64,000 nucleotides of DNA from Actinomycetota bacterium (GTDB taxonomy: Bacteria > Actinomycetota > Actinomycetes > Actinomycetales > Dermatophilaceae): assembly GCA_020160805.1 (NCBI GenBank), contig JAIUPO010000016.1, positions 1 to 64,000 on the forward strand, given 5' to 3'. The notes beneath the pieces were generated by a model that did not search any database, was not told the DNA's origin, and saw only the letters and a list, made by a program, of their open reading frames with translations. The position numbers and the translations under genes are program-made. Each line of letters starts with the position of its first letter. Position 1 is the stretch's first letter. Shown in pieces: positions 35,701 through 43,381 of this stretch.

Positions 35701-35767
35701 CGGTGACTACGACGGCACATGGCTCAGCGTCACGTGCGGTGGTATTCCAGCCAATTGGAAAAGATAA
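29705..35767 (+). CDS. giant Ig-like / fibronectin type III surface protein
   Basis: A 2020-residue protein with a short basic head and one N-terminal membrane anchor (ASIVVATLALSAWLAAVI, residues 11-28). The remainder is outside the cell. Residues about 40-380 are repeat-like and could be a propeller. From about 400 to 1470 come successive bacterial Ig/cadherin-like units with DNDRDPSG, the DGDS/DRDG-type Ca-binding loops and TDGRDKSTLTI. At about 1480-1760 come three fibronectin type III domains, PDAPTGVAADD, then PGACSGLRAEG, then PPQSPKGFAATG. No LPXTG motif or C-terminal anchor is seen. It starts the second half of the operon before MoxR and may form the envelope-spanning part of the apparatus, which is inferred. 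Confidence 0.85.
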   Translation: MRRVRSRAIASIVVATLALSAWLAAVIMSTVEPVRTAPMNDSGVWVTSDEMGLYLRQNRAAGGLDAILARAAEGSPRAGDLDVLQDGDVVLFLDRDAHTLTPVDVRLGVARGEDAVTVPPNSRVDLRGGTVAVVDPATGNIWGSRYDTHAPSGSIATLDKNAKPLATVGSGAAAPALAISTHGVVHVRATSGKSVTLPVQGSLFAAPIIASGARMAKPLVTTIGEHPVAVDGTTGAVDSDQGELAKLGEADVVVVQVPGPARQDVIVASKNALISVPLAGGAPRTMYSGGNGNPANPVVHGDCLFAAWGGRPAKVVRSCGTQDAQELPVDPALTLKRPVFRVNRGQIVLNDVDSGLVYDPLTRRVIGTGKDIKPPKSPDDKATDETPIADTEGKPKASDDRLQGRLGRGNQLFLLDNDRDPSGRILAIRSVSKVRGGEAVVAPDGQSVGIKFSAGSRVMTFDYTIDNGRDSDSASVRVDRTTRNSAPYQVETSNVVEWAVSSEGMIAIPVTVDWRDKESDPLAIAKADSPNGAVRLSQDGTGIEFTPEANARGQARITVDITDGRDKSTLTIPVAIKPSANGDKVRPLARPDVTRGFVGSPVSVFPVRNDLPGVDPEDPHAELAISSDVRAESDKVQVSTDAESGRVMVSAHEAGTYFLDYSVAYGSAPPASGVIRFDATKPRQEVRPPVAMPDSGVIHGDNAAFIDALANDADLSAGVLTVVSAEAVDETKVQVAVLGGRWLRVTSTQGAVSKATLAAVRYRITNGNATADGDVSVTILPAASPDVVTARADRAVVRTGDTATIPVLDDDSSASGAPLTLLTQLPDAPAPGQLNVVDPARPGEKQVGTAFVLGNSVRYVAPSGVSVARNVVIEYVATTATGDRATGLLTVTIQPAPTADAPNSAPVPKDVVARAMVGETITIPIPQGGDPDGDSTIVAGLASAPRLGRVLGFSPTGLTYQAYPDSDPGTDTFRYRVIDRFGTEGYAEIAVGIVTPQQPMLPVPEPDVVVASPGRTVTTVPTENDLISRGDSVSIELGDAGNGQGDWTLESPRGPLHLKAPPVGGRPIVVPYALRGVSGLSMTSTLTVRSEKGALVPPRLVDVVAKVSTSATTTVDVLERAYDPDGDSRKLKVAAADPGVQVVGSKVTVNVLDRMQAIPFTVTDSDGAVSAAVIYVPAAGSGGPFVPAGKVIQLDPGKAKAVELADYVTSPTRATLTVSSSKRIWPTPSSAVEARLKDADGTAMQVSAAEDYRGPGALVLEVTEGEASSIVSIPVQVGPKVPRLTCPSTPIRVSADGAPNALDIANLCQIWSPDAGAVNTMTFSATWGEKELPGVQIRGNGTRVISLAAGGAAALGEQAPLEVSIDGFPKVTATLQVVVESVAPPTLAPIRLDRVKAGERVTVDVRSYVTSRLPKPDIVVTSIRYVSGPQVATTSTGSRLEITPAAEASGTAVYSVEVSDQGASGSRRATSTLSVAIFGVPDAPTGVAADDTVISGRVTVRWHAGAANGSPIDHYLVEGGGVSQRCAASPCLISGLSTGTRVSFVVKAHNEAGYSDPSARSSDVAVDTIPGACSGLRAEGVGDRQIQLTWTAATSDGSPIKNYRITWSGGSADAGVSTSYLVKVPSNDQPVTFTVIAENDAGKGAPCTGTGQSFGPPQSPKGFAATGDGGGGVTLVWSPVTANGPGSVSYTVTENGGTVCSTAGTSCTLSVALDGAVHTYTLVATNGSKLSSSPVSATYTAVGTPDPISLAVTAPSPDGLAVVKYSTGRTNGGAGTMTFLVDGLATDSISVGADGDAGTRSINPGSVGEIHAIVLRLCNEQGRCVDSTEALVSTWAALTAPTLAASLGSDNSSILYEAIGFGNGRDATLIVTIDGVTIDSTYGCKISSCTLKNVKAMTPGTYSVQAQVIRKATKEVMSSGAVTVVVPPQLHPTVSLTGASNSSGCGGQSTQTCYALTITTDQFPADVTCEVTATSGDAVSAVIPVGTTWTAPAAGSLGIGDYDGTWLSVTCGGIPANWKR

Positions 35768-35784
35768 CGAAGGAAGGCACGGAC

Positions 35785-36753
35785 ATGAGCTTGGAAGACA
35801 ATGAGGCGCGGTGGTTTGCCGAAACCTTCGATAAGATGGTCTCAAATATCGAAGTGGCGATCAGCGGCAAGGATCGCGTGATCCGACAGGCCCTGACCTG
35901 CTTGTTTGCAGGCGGCCATCTCCTCTTGGAGGACAACCCGGGCACGGGAAAAACTCAACTCGCCAAGGCTTTGGCCAATACTGTGCAGGGCACTCAGGGG
36001 CGAATCCAGTTCACGCCAGATCTGCTGCCCAGCGACATCACGGGTGTGATGATTTATGACCAGAGAAGTCAGCAATTTGTATTCCATCAAGGTCCTGTGT
36101 TCGCCAATATCGTCCTCGCGGACGAGATCAACCGTGCCTCACCCAAGACCCAGTCCGCGCTCTTGGAAGTGATGGAAGAAGCGCGCGTCACGGCGGAGGG
36201 CAAGGGGTATGCCGTGGGCTCGCCCTTCATGGTCATCGCCACGCAAAACCCCATCGAGCAGGCGGGGACGTATCGCCTGCCCGAAGCACAACTCGACCGA
36301 TTCCTGATGAAGACCTCGATTGGTTACCCCGATCACGACATCACCGTCTCGCTCTTGGCGAATGCCGACGCGCGAGATCGCAGCGCAGCGGTGGGACCGG
36401 TCATCACGTCTGCGGTCGTCGCCCAGATGAGCGAACGAGTCAACCAGGTTCACGTTGACACGGCGATTCTGAACTATGTTGCGACCTTATCTGAGGAGTC
36501 GCGACGTCACCCACATGTCGCTTTGGGGCTAAGCGTTCGCGGTGGCTTGGCCTTCATTCGCTGTGCAAAGACCTGGGCCATTTCCCAGGGTCGACCGTAT
36601 GTCACGCCTGACGACATCCGCGACCTAGCCCAGCCCGTCTTGGGCCACCGACTACTACTCGGCGACGAGGCCCAGTTCACCGGAGTCCAAGTCGCCGACA
36701 TCGTCGGTGATCTCATCAACGATGTTTCCGTTCCGGCATACCGTGGCCGCTGA
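35785..36753 (+). CDS. MoxR-family AAA ATPase
   Basis: A 322-residue AAA+ ATPase with the start at 35785 after AAGGAAGG. It has Walker A DNPGTGKTQ, Walker B IVLADEINRA, sensor 1 VIATQNPIEQ and the family signature YRLPEAQLDRFL. MoxR ATPases act as chaperones that activate or assemble partner proteins, usually encoded beside DUF58 and transglutaminase-like genes, exactly as here. The next gene begins inside its 3' end. It is likely to remodel a complex of the downstream membrane proteins. Confidence 0.93.
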   Translation: MSLEDNEARWFAETFDKMVSNIEVAISGKDRVIRQALTCLFAGGHLLLEDNPGTGKTQLAKALANTVQGTQGRIQFTPDLLPSDITGVMIYDQRSQQFVFHQGPVFANIVLADEINRASPKTQSALLEVMEEARVTAEGKGYAVGSPFMVIATQNPIEQAGTYRLPEAQLDRFLMKTSIGYPDHDITVSLLANADARDRSAAVGPVITSAVVAQMSERVNQVHVDTAILNYVATLSEESRRHPHVALGLSVRGGLAFIRCAKTWAISQGRPYVTPDDIRDLAQPVLGHRLLLGDEAQFTGVQVADIVGDLINDVSVPAYRGR

Positions 36754-38083
36754 CGGGTCTCCACGGCGAGCGCAAGCGCGCAAGGGCCTCACGCGCCTCG
36801 GGAGCGCGAGGCCGGGATGGACCGTCGATTCGCCGGAGACGCGCACGGAGCGGTCATCTGGTCGGACCCTACGCCGATCCGTGCGGTCTGCGCGGCGCCG
36901 CATTCTCACGGCCGTGCCTGTCCTGGGGTATTTCTCCCCGCTTGGCTGGGCGGCGACCCTACTCGCGGCGATCTGCCTAGCTGGTGCTTTATCACTGCAG
37001 TGGCTTGAGCTTGCGTATGCAGCCGCCTTCTTTGCCGTCCTGGTGGGAATGTCCTGCCTCCTCACCATTGGCCGGACGCTGCTTGATGTGCGACTTCGAG
37101 TCCACCCCTCCCGGGTGTCATCGGGGGATGTTGCCGTCGCGGAAGTACGCGTGGGAAATTTGGGGAAGTCCCCGCTGTTCCCGATTCCGCTCGAGCTCCC
37201 GTTCGGGGATCAGTCGATTCGCTTCTTGGTGCCGGCGCTGCGGCCCAAGGAGGACCACGACGAGCTGCTCGTCTTGCCGACCGAGCGGCGAGGGATCTAC
37301 GACATCGGCCCGGTGACAACCTTGCGAGGAGACCCCTTGGGTTTGGTCCGCCGTTCCGTCACATGGGGAGATCAAACGACATTCATTGTTTATCCCCGCG
37401 TTGTGACCTTGCGGCCTTTCGGGACGGGAATGCTGCGTGACCTCGATGGGCAGGCAACATCCGATGTTTCGCGCAGCGATTTAGCCTTCCACGCTATTCG
37501 CGAATACCAACCAGGTGACGACCACCGCCACATCCACTGGGCCACTACCGCGAAACGCAGTTCCGGGTCGGGGGCACCTGAACTGATGGTGCGCCAGTTC
37601 CTTGACACTCGTCGAACTCATATCGGAGTGGTTCTCGATAATGACTCCACCTCCTACGCCAACGAAGCGGAGTTCGAACTCGCAGTCCAGGTGGCAGCGT
37701 CGATCTCTCATCGGGCCATCGCGGATAAGGTGGATTTGTCGCAGTCGTGTGGGGCGATGGTGCTTCCCGCTGCAGGTGCGCAACAGGCGATGGATATGTA
37801 TGCCAGAGCCGACTTCGGCGTGACGAGCCCGCTTGCCGCGGCCACGGCCATGGCCACCAAGGCACCCAGTGTCAGCCTCGCCGTGTTCGTGAGTGGGTCG
37901 CGGATTGCCTCCGAAACGCTCACGCGGAGCCTCAGCGCCTTCCCGGCAGGGGCTGGGAGTATCACCATCCGGGTGCTGCCGGGGGCGCAAGTGCAACGGC
38001 AACGATCTCCTGGTCGATTGAGCCTGTGGCTCGGCGCGCTCGGCGAGCTGCCTGCAGCCTTGGCCTCGAATGGAGCGTCATGA
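36722..38083 (+). CDS. DUF58-domain membrane protein
   Basis: A 453-residue protein counted from an ATG inside the MoxR gene; a GTG at 36707 is the alternative. Two adjacent hydrophobic segments (VLGYFSPLGWAATLLAAICL and LELAYAAAFFAVLVGMSCLL) lie near residues 70-120. Then follow a beta domain and the DUF58 signature REYQPGDDHRHIHWATTAKR, with a von Willebrand-like fold at the C-terminus. DUF58 proteins work with MoxR ATPases. The stop overlaps the next start as ATGA. Confidence 0.9.
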   Translation: MFPFRHTVAADGSPRRAQARKGLTRLGSARPGWTVDSPETRTERSSGRTLRRSVRSARRRILTAVPVLGYFSPLGWAATLLAAICLAGALSLQWLELAYAAAFFAVLVGMSCLLTIGRTLLDVRLRVHPSRVSSGDVAVAEVRVGNLGKSPLFPIPLELPFGDQSIRFLVPALRPKEDHDELLVLPTERRGIYDIGPVTTLRGDPLGLVRRSVTWGDQTTFIVYPRVVTLRPFGTGMLRDLDGQATSDVSRSDLAFHAIREYQPGDDHRHIHWATTAKRSSGSGAPELMVRQFLDTRRTHIGVVLDNDSTSYANEAEFELAVQVAASISHRAIADKVDLSQSCGAMVLPAAGAQQAMDMYARADFGVTSPLAAATAMATKAPSVSLAVFVSGSRIASETLTRSLSAFPAGAGSITIRVLPGAQVQRQRSPGRLSLWLGALGELPAALASNGAS

Positions 38084-40428
38084 CCTCCACGACCGCTGGA
38101 CGTTCGCTCTTCATGTCTCGGACCCGTTTGGGCCCGGCCGAACCGCGACACGTCCACCTTGACCGATCGCTGGCACTTTTTGGCGTGTTGCTCGCCGTGC
38201 TGCCTTGGGCGAATACCTTTGACTCCTGGCGCTTTCTGGTCCTCGCGGGACTGGGAGCCTTTCTGGGTGTGACAGCGGCTGCCGTCGTGCAGTGGTTTGG
38301 GCGCCCTCTCGTTGGGTGGCCAGTTGCTGTCGCTGCACTTTTCGGGGTCACAGTCTTTGTCGTGGCCGGGGGGCCGACGCCCGGGCGGGCGGATGTTCTC
38401 GCGGCAGCCAAGCTCCCCGTGACCGGTTGGAAGGCGCTGCTATCAACCGTCCCACCGGTGGACTCCGCCCGGGAGCTTGTCGGTCTTCCGTTCCTGCTCT
38501 GCGCCTTAGCGGCGGCGTTCACGTGCAGCCTCGTGACCCACAGCATGCGCTCCTGGATCGGTTCGCTTCCTGCAGCCGCCCTAGCGGTTATCACCATGAT
38601 GACCGGGACGACTGACGCATGGCATCCCGCTGCGGTCGGAGTTGGCCTGGCGGCGCTTAGCATTGGCTGGGCAGCGCTGCGCCGGCGTCGGCACCTGCGC
38701 ATCGTCGGTACTGGTGGGGGCGCACGGCAGCAAGCGCTCGTCGCGGTGGCCCTGATCGCCATTTCGGGCGCCTTGTCATGGTCCCTGGTGCCCTTCATCC
38801 CGGGCCTTGCGCCCGATGAACGCTTCAGCGTGCGAACGCTCGTCCAGCCCCCTTTCGACATGTCGGAATATGCGTCACCTCTGTCCGGACACCACAAATT
38901 CACCGAAGCGATGCATTTGCTTTGGGATCAAGAGTTGGTCGCTGTCAGCGGCGCCGCTCCGGGCACGCGCTTGAGATTCTCGGTTCTGGATGACTATCGG
39001 GGCTCGGTTTGGGGTGCGGGCAATGCCGCGGGCGTGACCGACGGCAGCTTCCAAAAGGTCGGTCGTGTCATTCGCCGCGCGGGATCCACATCCACCCCCT
39101 CGGAACAGGTCACGGTCACGATTGCCCCGGCATACGCCGCCCTCCCGGAGTTGGCCGTGTGGGTGCCGGGAATCGGGGAGTGGACCATGGTGGGATTCTC
39201 GGGAACGCGGGCCGATGATCTGCGATCTGCGCTTCGCTACAACCAGGCCACCGGACAAGGATTGGAGCCGATCGGACTCCTGGCGGGAGATGTCATCGAA
39301 CTGACGGGCCACCCGATCGCCCTGGCCCCAACGTCCGGCATCACGCCCTACGGCACGGGGCAAGTGGACGCCGCCGCGACCGCCTTCGTTTCTGGCCTCG
39401 CCGAACAATGGGGGGGATCGGGCACGTCGGCCTGGGATCGCGTCTCCGCTGTCGCCCGGCAACTGCGGGAAACCGGAACCTATGACGGATCCGCCGACAT
39501 CCTGCCGGGGCATTCTGAGGGGCGCCTGACCGCCTTCTTAGCCGAACCCGTCGGAAGTGATGAGCAGTTCGCCGCCGCCTTCGCGCTGCTCGCCAATGAC
39601 TTGGGACTGCCCACGCGCGTTGTTCTTGGCGCGATAACACCCGCGGATGGTCGGGTGCACGGCAAGGACGTCCGGGCCTGGGTCGAGGTCCGCGCCGAGA
39701 GTGGGGAGTGGTTTGCCATCCCTAATGACTCCTTCATGCCGAAGGTGGGCGATCAACCCAATCAAATGCCGCCGGAGACGGCCCGCCCGGTGGATCACCC
39801 CTTCGTGCCTCCACCGAGCCCGGAACGACCACCAGGCGCCATGGACTCGCTCTCTGACGCTGAAGCCGGTCTCCTGCAGCCAAAGACCCGCACCACGCAG
39901 CAGTCGTCGAGTAACGAAAGCCGCAACGAGCTATGGCCGGCATGGATGGTGCGAGGGCTTCACCTGGCGGGACCACCGATCGCCCTACTGGGTGGCGCTG
40001 CGCTCCTGCTCGCGTTGGCGCGTGGCGGGCGCCGGTGGAGACGCCGGTCCTCGGGTTCTAGTAGCCGTCGCCTGGCGACTGGGTGGCGAGACCTCGTTGA
40101 CCACAGCCGCGACCTTGGAGTCGGGGTGGACCTACGTGCCACCAGACGGGAACAGGCCTGTGTCATTGGACACGATGATCTGGCCCGAGTAGCCGATGCA
40201 GCGGTCTTCGGGGCCGCAGACCCAACGAACGCCGAGGTGCGGCAGTTCTGGGAACAGGTACGCATCGCTCGGCGCGACCTGAGCCGCGGAGCGGGGTGGC
40301 GACGGTGGCTGCGCTTCTGGAGCGTGCGTGGATTGTTCGGGCGAGGCAGCGAAGGTGACGACAGGCCCGGTGCGTCCAGCGGTCGGCGATTCTCAGTTCG
40401 TCGCACCGTGACGGAGGGAGCGCGATGA
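38080..40428 (+). CDS. TgpA-like transglutaminase-fold membrane protein, catalytic residues lost
   Basis: A 782-residue protein with about six membrane helices in the first 240 residues, an extracytoplasmic region with the transglutaminase fold (about 440-560), a helix near 625-645 and a cytoplasmic tail of about 130 residues. In active relatives the core reads G-x-C-x-x-F, H-A-W-V-E and W-x-x-(V/L)-D-P-T. Here these are GSDEQF (D494 instead of Cys), RAWVEV (R532 instead of His) and WFAIPND (Pro instead of Asp). All three triad positions are replaced, so it is predicted to be a structural pseudoenzyme. It overlaps the genes on both sides by four bases. Confidence 0.88.
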   Translation: MTSTTAGRSLFMSRTRLGPAEPRHVHLDRSLALFGVLLAVLPWANTFDSWRFLVLAGLGAFLGVTAAAVVQWFGRPLVGWPVAVAALFGVTVFVVAGGPTPGRADVLAAAKLPVTGWKALLSTVPPVDSARELVGLPFLLCALAAAFTCSLVTHSMRSWIGSLPAAALAVITMMTGTTDAWHPAAVGVGLAALSIGWAALRRRRHLRIVGTGGGARQQALVAVALIAISGALSWSLVPFIPGLAPDERFSVRTLVQPPFDMSEYASPLSGHHKFTEAMHLLWDQELVAVSGAAPGTRLRFSVLDDYRGSVWGAGNAAGVTDGSFQKVGRVIRRAGSTSTPSEQVTVTIAPAYAALPELAVWVPGIGEWTMVGFSGTRADDLRSALRYNQATGQGLEPIGLLAGDVIELTGHPIALAPTSGITPYGTGQVDAAATAFVSGLAEQWGGSGTSAWDRVSAVARQLRETGTYDGSADILPGHSEGRLTAFLAEPVGSDEQFAAAFALLANDLGLPTRVVLGAITPADGRVHGKDVRAWVEVRAESGEWFAIPNDSFMPKVGDQPNQMPPETARPVDHPFVPPPSPERPPGAMDSLSDAEAGLLQPKTRTTQQSSSNESRNELWPAWMVRGLHLAGPPIALLGGAALLLALARGGRRWRRRSSGSSSRRLATGWRDLVDHSRDLGVGVDLRATRREQACVIGHDDLARVADAAVFGAADPTNAEVRQFWEQVRIARRDLSRGAGWRRWLRFWSVRGLFGRGSEGDDRPGASSGRRFSVRRTVTEGAR

Positions 40429-41252
40429 ACCTGCCACGGTTGACCTGGGGCGCGGCGACCGCCCGCGGCGGCCGCCGCGACAATCAGGATGCCTACTTAG
40501 CCAAAGCACCGATCTTCCTGGTCGCGGACGGCATGGGCGGTCATCGGGAAGGTCGGCGAGCCTCCGCCCAGGTGGTCTCTGCATTCCGGTCTCTCGAGGG
40601 TCGTTCGTGGTTGCAGGTTGAGCAGGTGCGGCAGGCCATAGGCACGGCGAGTGCGGACTTACATCAGTTGGCGGACGCCGACCAGCCGCCGGGTTCGACT
40701 TTGGCCGGTATTGCGTTGACCCAACAAGAGGGTCTGCCGTGCTGGTTGCTGTTCAACATCGGCGATTCGCGGGTGTATCGGTTGGAGGGGGAACGGGTTG
40801 ACCAAATCAGCGTCGATCACTCTCGGGTGCAAGCTCTGGTCGACGCCGGCACCCTCACGGCAGAGGACGCCAAGCTAGACCATCGCCGCAATATCGTCAC
40901 GCGGGCTCTAGGCGCAGGGATGGCTGGACCACCACGGATCGATCAGTGGCTCCTCTTGGTCGAGTCCGGAGATCGCTTGCTGCTTTGCACCGATGGCCTC
41001 ACCGGAATGCTCACCGACCAGTTGATTGCGGCCACGCTGGTTCTGCTCCCCGATCCACAGCGTGCCGCCGAGGAGTTGGTCCGGGCCGCCGTCGATGCGG
41101 GGGGCCGAGACAATGTGACGGTCGTTGTGGTTGACGTCGACGATGCGGGACCGGCGAGGGTCGTCAGCACGGCCGGGTTGACCGCGCACGAGTCGAATGA
41201 CGTCGAGGCGACGCGTCCGATGCCGCGAGTCACGTCTGGGAATCCACTATGA
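40425..41252 (+). CDS. PP2C-family Ser/Thr protein phosphatase (island copy 2)
   Basis: A 275-residue soluble PP2C with complete motifs: GRRDNQDAYL, the VADGMGGHREG segment, NIGDSRVYRLE, LLLCTDGLTGML and GGRDNVTVVVV. It overlaps both neighbours by ATGA. Together with the FHA protein at 41249 it repeats the phosphatase/FHA pair at 25773-28015, but here no kinase gene follows. The kinase at 28012 is the only one in the island and probably serves both pairs. Confidence 0.93.
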   Translation: MNLPRLTWGAATARGGRRDNQDAYLAKAPIFLVADGMGGHREGRRASAQVVSAFRSLEGRSWLQVEQVRQAIGTASADLHQLADADQPPGSTLAGIALTQQEGLPCWLLFNIGDSRVYRLEGERVDQISVDHSRVQALVDAGTLTAEDAKLDHRRNIVTRALGAGMAGPPRIDQWLLLVESGDRLLLCTDGLTGMLTDQLIAATLVLLPDPQRAAEELVRAAVDAGGRDNVTVVVVDVDDAGPARVVSTAGLTAHESNDVEATRPMPRVTSGNPL

Positions 41253-42631
41253 ACGTCGATATCGTCCGCTGGCAGGACGGCGGTGACCATGGCCTGGTCT
41301 GGCCTGGGGGCATGGCCATGATCGATGGCTCACTCGACCCGGCCATCGCCGTGCGCATGTGGGTGCTCTTGCATCAGGGGGCTGACCTGCCGGGATTCTT
41401 GGAGGGCCTCGGTGCCGCGTCTGCTGCCGGCCTGCTGGGCTTGCCGGACTTCGTCATCGTGCTGCGTGCCTCGGGCCTTGTGCAGTTCGCCGTTCGAGGA
41501 GCTTTTGTTGCGACCGTTGACAGCGACGATGCGCGGATTCTGGAGGGCACGGGCATCACGACGTGGGCGGAGCATTTGGTCCCGGACGTCCGATCCATCG
41601 CGCTAGGTCGACATGGTGGCGCCAGCGGTCTTGGGCGGCCGCTTATCGATGGGCTCGTGACGGCGGGTCGCTTGCAATGGCGTGATCCGCTTCGGCCCCG
41701 GCCGGTGGGCGGTTCCGGCGGGGTGAAAACGACGCGGTCCGATTCCGGGCACTTGACGGCAGACGGCGACACACCGATATCCGGTGGCCAACCGCTGGAT
41801 GAATCTGAGGTTGATCTGACCAAGGCTGCCCCAGCAGCCGAGGAGGTAGCCGCTGACGCATGGGAGCAATTGTGGGATTCCACGATCGCCCGCAGCGTGG
41901 AGGAGGCCGCCCTACGGGACACCGACGACAACCTCGACGGGGGGATCGCCATTTCCCGCACGCCGGAGTCTCGCGCCACGGAGGAAGCCGAGGAATGGAG
42001 CGCCGAGTGGTCGCGTTCACGGCCAACTGGTTCGTTCGCGAGTGTCCCTGGGGGGTCATCTTCACCCGAACACCAGCTCCTGCGGGATCCGGCGGCGCTG
42101 GCGCCCGGCGAACGATCCCGCACGTTTGCCCGCGAGCGGCGTTTGGATGACCGCACGGCCGGGGATCTGTGGGATGGACTTGTGCTTGCGGCACTGTGCT
42201 CGAACGCGCACCCCAATCCTCCGGGCCGGGGCCACTGCACGATCTGTGGTGAACAGATCGGAGAGCGCACGGTGAGCATGCCGCAACCGACGATCGGGCG
42301 GCTGCTCTTTTCCACGGGACATGATGTGGAACTCAATGGTGCGGTGATCGTTGGGCGCAACCCGAGACCCGCGCCGTTCGTGGGTAGCCAGGTGCCGACC
42401 CTGATTCCCCTTGCCTATGCCCACATCTCAGGCACGCACCTAGAAATTCGCACCGAAGGTTGGCGACTGATCGCGATCGACCCGGGATCAACCAATGGCA
42501 CCTTGCTGTGCCGAGTGGGCGAGCCGAGTCGACAGGTGACCTCGGAGGGCACGGAACTGCACGACGGCGACGTGCTGGATCTGGACGCCGGGATCACCAT
42601 TGTGGTCCAGTTATCGACGAATCAACGCTAA
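41249..42631 (+). CDS. FHA-domain protein with Cys4 motif (island copy 2)
   Basis: A 460-residue protein with the same arrangement as the one at 26567: an uncharacterised N-terminal domain (1-150), an acidic disordered middle, a likely zinc motif CSNAHPNPPGRGHCTIC near 330, and a C-terminal FHA domain (VIVGRNPRPAP, the AHISGTHLEIR segment and IDPGSTNGTLL). The FHA residues expected to contact phospho-threonine (R, S, N) are present. It probably acts as an adaptor between phosphorylated partners of the secretion apparatus. Confidence 0.87.
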   Translation: MNVDIVRWQDGGDHGLVWPGGMAMIDGSLDPAIAVRMWVLLHQGADLPGFLEGLGAASAAGLLGLPDFVIVLRASGLVQFAVRGAFVATVDSDDARILEGTGITTWAEHLVPDVRSIALGRHGGASGLGRPLIDGLVTAGRLQWRDPLRPRPVGGSGGVKTTRSDSGHLTADGDTPISGGQPLDESEVDLTKAAPAAEEVAADAWEQLWDSTIARSVEEAALRDTDDNLDGGIAISRTPESRATEEAEEWSAEWSRSRPTGSFASVPGGSSSPEHQLLRDPAALAPGERSRTFARERRLDDRTAGDLWDGLVLAALCSNAHPNPPGRGHCTICGEQIGERTVSMPQPTIGRLLFSTGHDVELNGAVIVGRNPRPAPFVGSQVPTLIPLAYAHISGTHLEIRTEGWRLIAIDPGSTNGTLLCRVGEPSRQVTSEGTELHDGDVLDLDAGITIVVQLSTNQR

Positions 42632-42645
42632 GGATGGATCACCCC

Positions 42646-43380
42646 ATGAACCAGGAATTGATCCTCGACTTCGCCGGAGAAGTTCATCATGTCCAGCCGG
42701 GCAACCGCTTCATTATCGGCCGCGAGGGGGACCTCATCATTGATGACAATCCCTATCTCCATCGCCACTTCCTGGCGATCGAGTTTACGGAGGGCCTGTG
42801 GTGGGTTACCAATATCGGCACGCGGCTCGCTGCTCACCTCACGGACAGCAGCGGTCTCATGCGCTCGTCAATGGCGCCTGGAGCTCGCTCGCCCCTGGTC
42901 TTTCCGGAGTCGATGCTCACCTTCGCGGCGGGCTCCACGGCCTATGAGATCGTCGTCTTCTCCGACGCGCACGGCTACTCGCCGCAGAGTCATCGACAAT
43001 CTACGACGGGGGACAAGACCATCGCTCCGTCAGCCTTCACCGACTCACAGCGACTTGCGGTCCTCGCACTGGCGGAACCGCTATTGCGACGGGTCGGGAC
43101 AGGCGCGGCGGAGGTCCCCACAGCCGTGGCAGCAGCGCGTCGACTCGGGTGGACACAAACCCGGTTCAACCGCAAGCTCGATAACGTATGTGACAAGCTC
43201 ACTGTCGCAGGAGTTCCGGGCCTGCGTGGCGAAGCGGGTTCGAGTGCCGCGAACCGTCGTCTGCAACTCGTGGAGTATGCCGTGACAACACTTCTCGTCA
43301 CCGCCGCGGATCTCCCGATGCTCGACGCCGAATCGCGCGCCAATAGGGATGCGTCTGGCCGACCGGTGCCCGGACGCTGA
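42646..43380 (+). CDS. FHA protein with helical, HTH-like C-terminus
   Basis: A 244-residue protein counted from an ATG at 42646 preceded by AAGGATGG; an ATG four codons upstream is possible but lacks a Shine-Dalgarno. Residues 1-105 look like an FHA domain (RFIIGREGDLIIDDN and NPYLHRHFLAIEF) whose usual GSTNG loop is changed to NIGTRLA. Residues 130-225 are helical with AVAAARRLGWTQTRFNRKLD and NVCDKLTVAGVPGLRG, resembling a winged helix-turn-helix. It could link phosphorylation in the island to DNA binding, or be a scaffold. It lies between the FHA and RDD genes. Confidence 0.75.
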   Translation: MNQELILDFAGEVHHVQPGNRFIIGREGDLIIDDNPYLHRHFLAIEFTEGLWWVTNIGTRLAAHLTDSSGLMRSSMAPGARSPLVFPESMLTFAAGSTAYEIVVFSDAHGYSPQSHRQSTTGDKTIAPSAFTDSQRLAVLALAEPLLRRVGTGAAEVPTAVAAARRLGWTQTRFNRKLDNVCDKLTVAGVPGLRGEAGSSAANRRLQLVEYAVTTLLVTAADLPMLDAESRANRDASGRPVPGR

Positions 43381-43381
43381 C

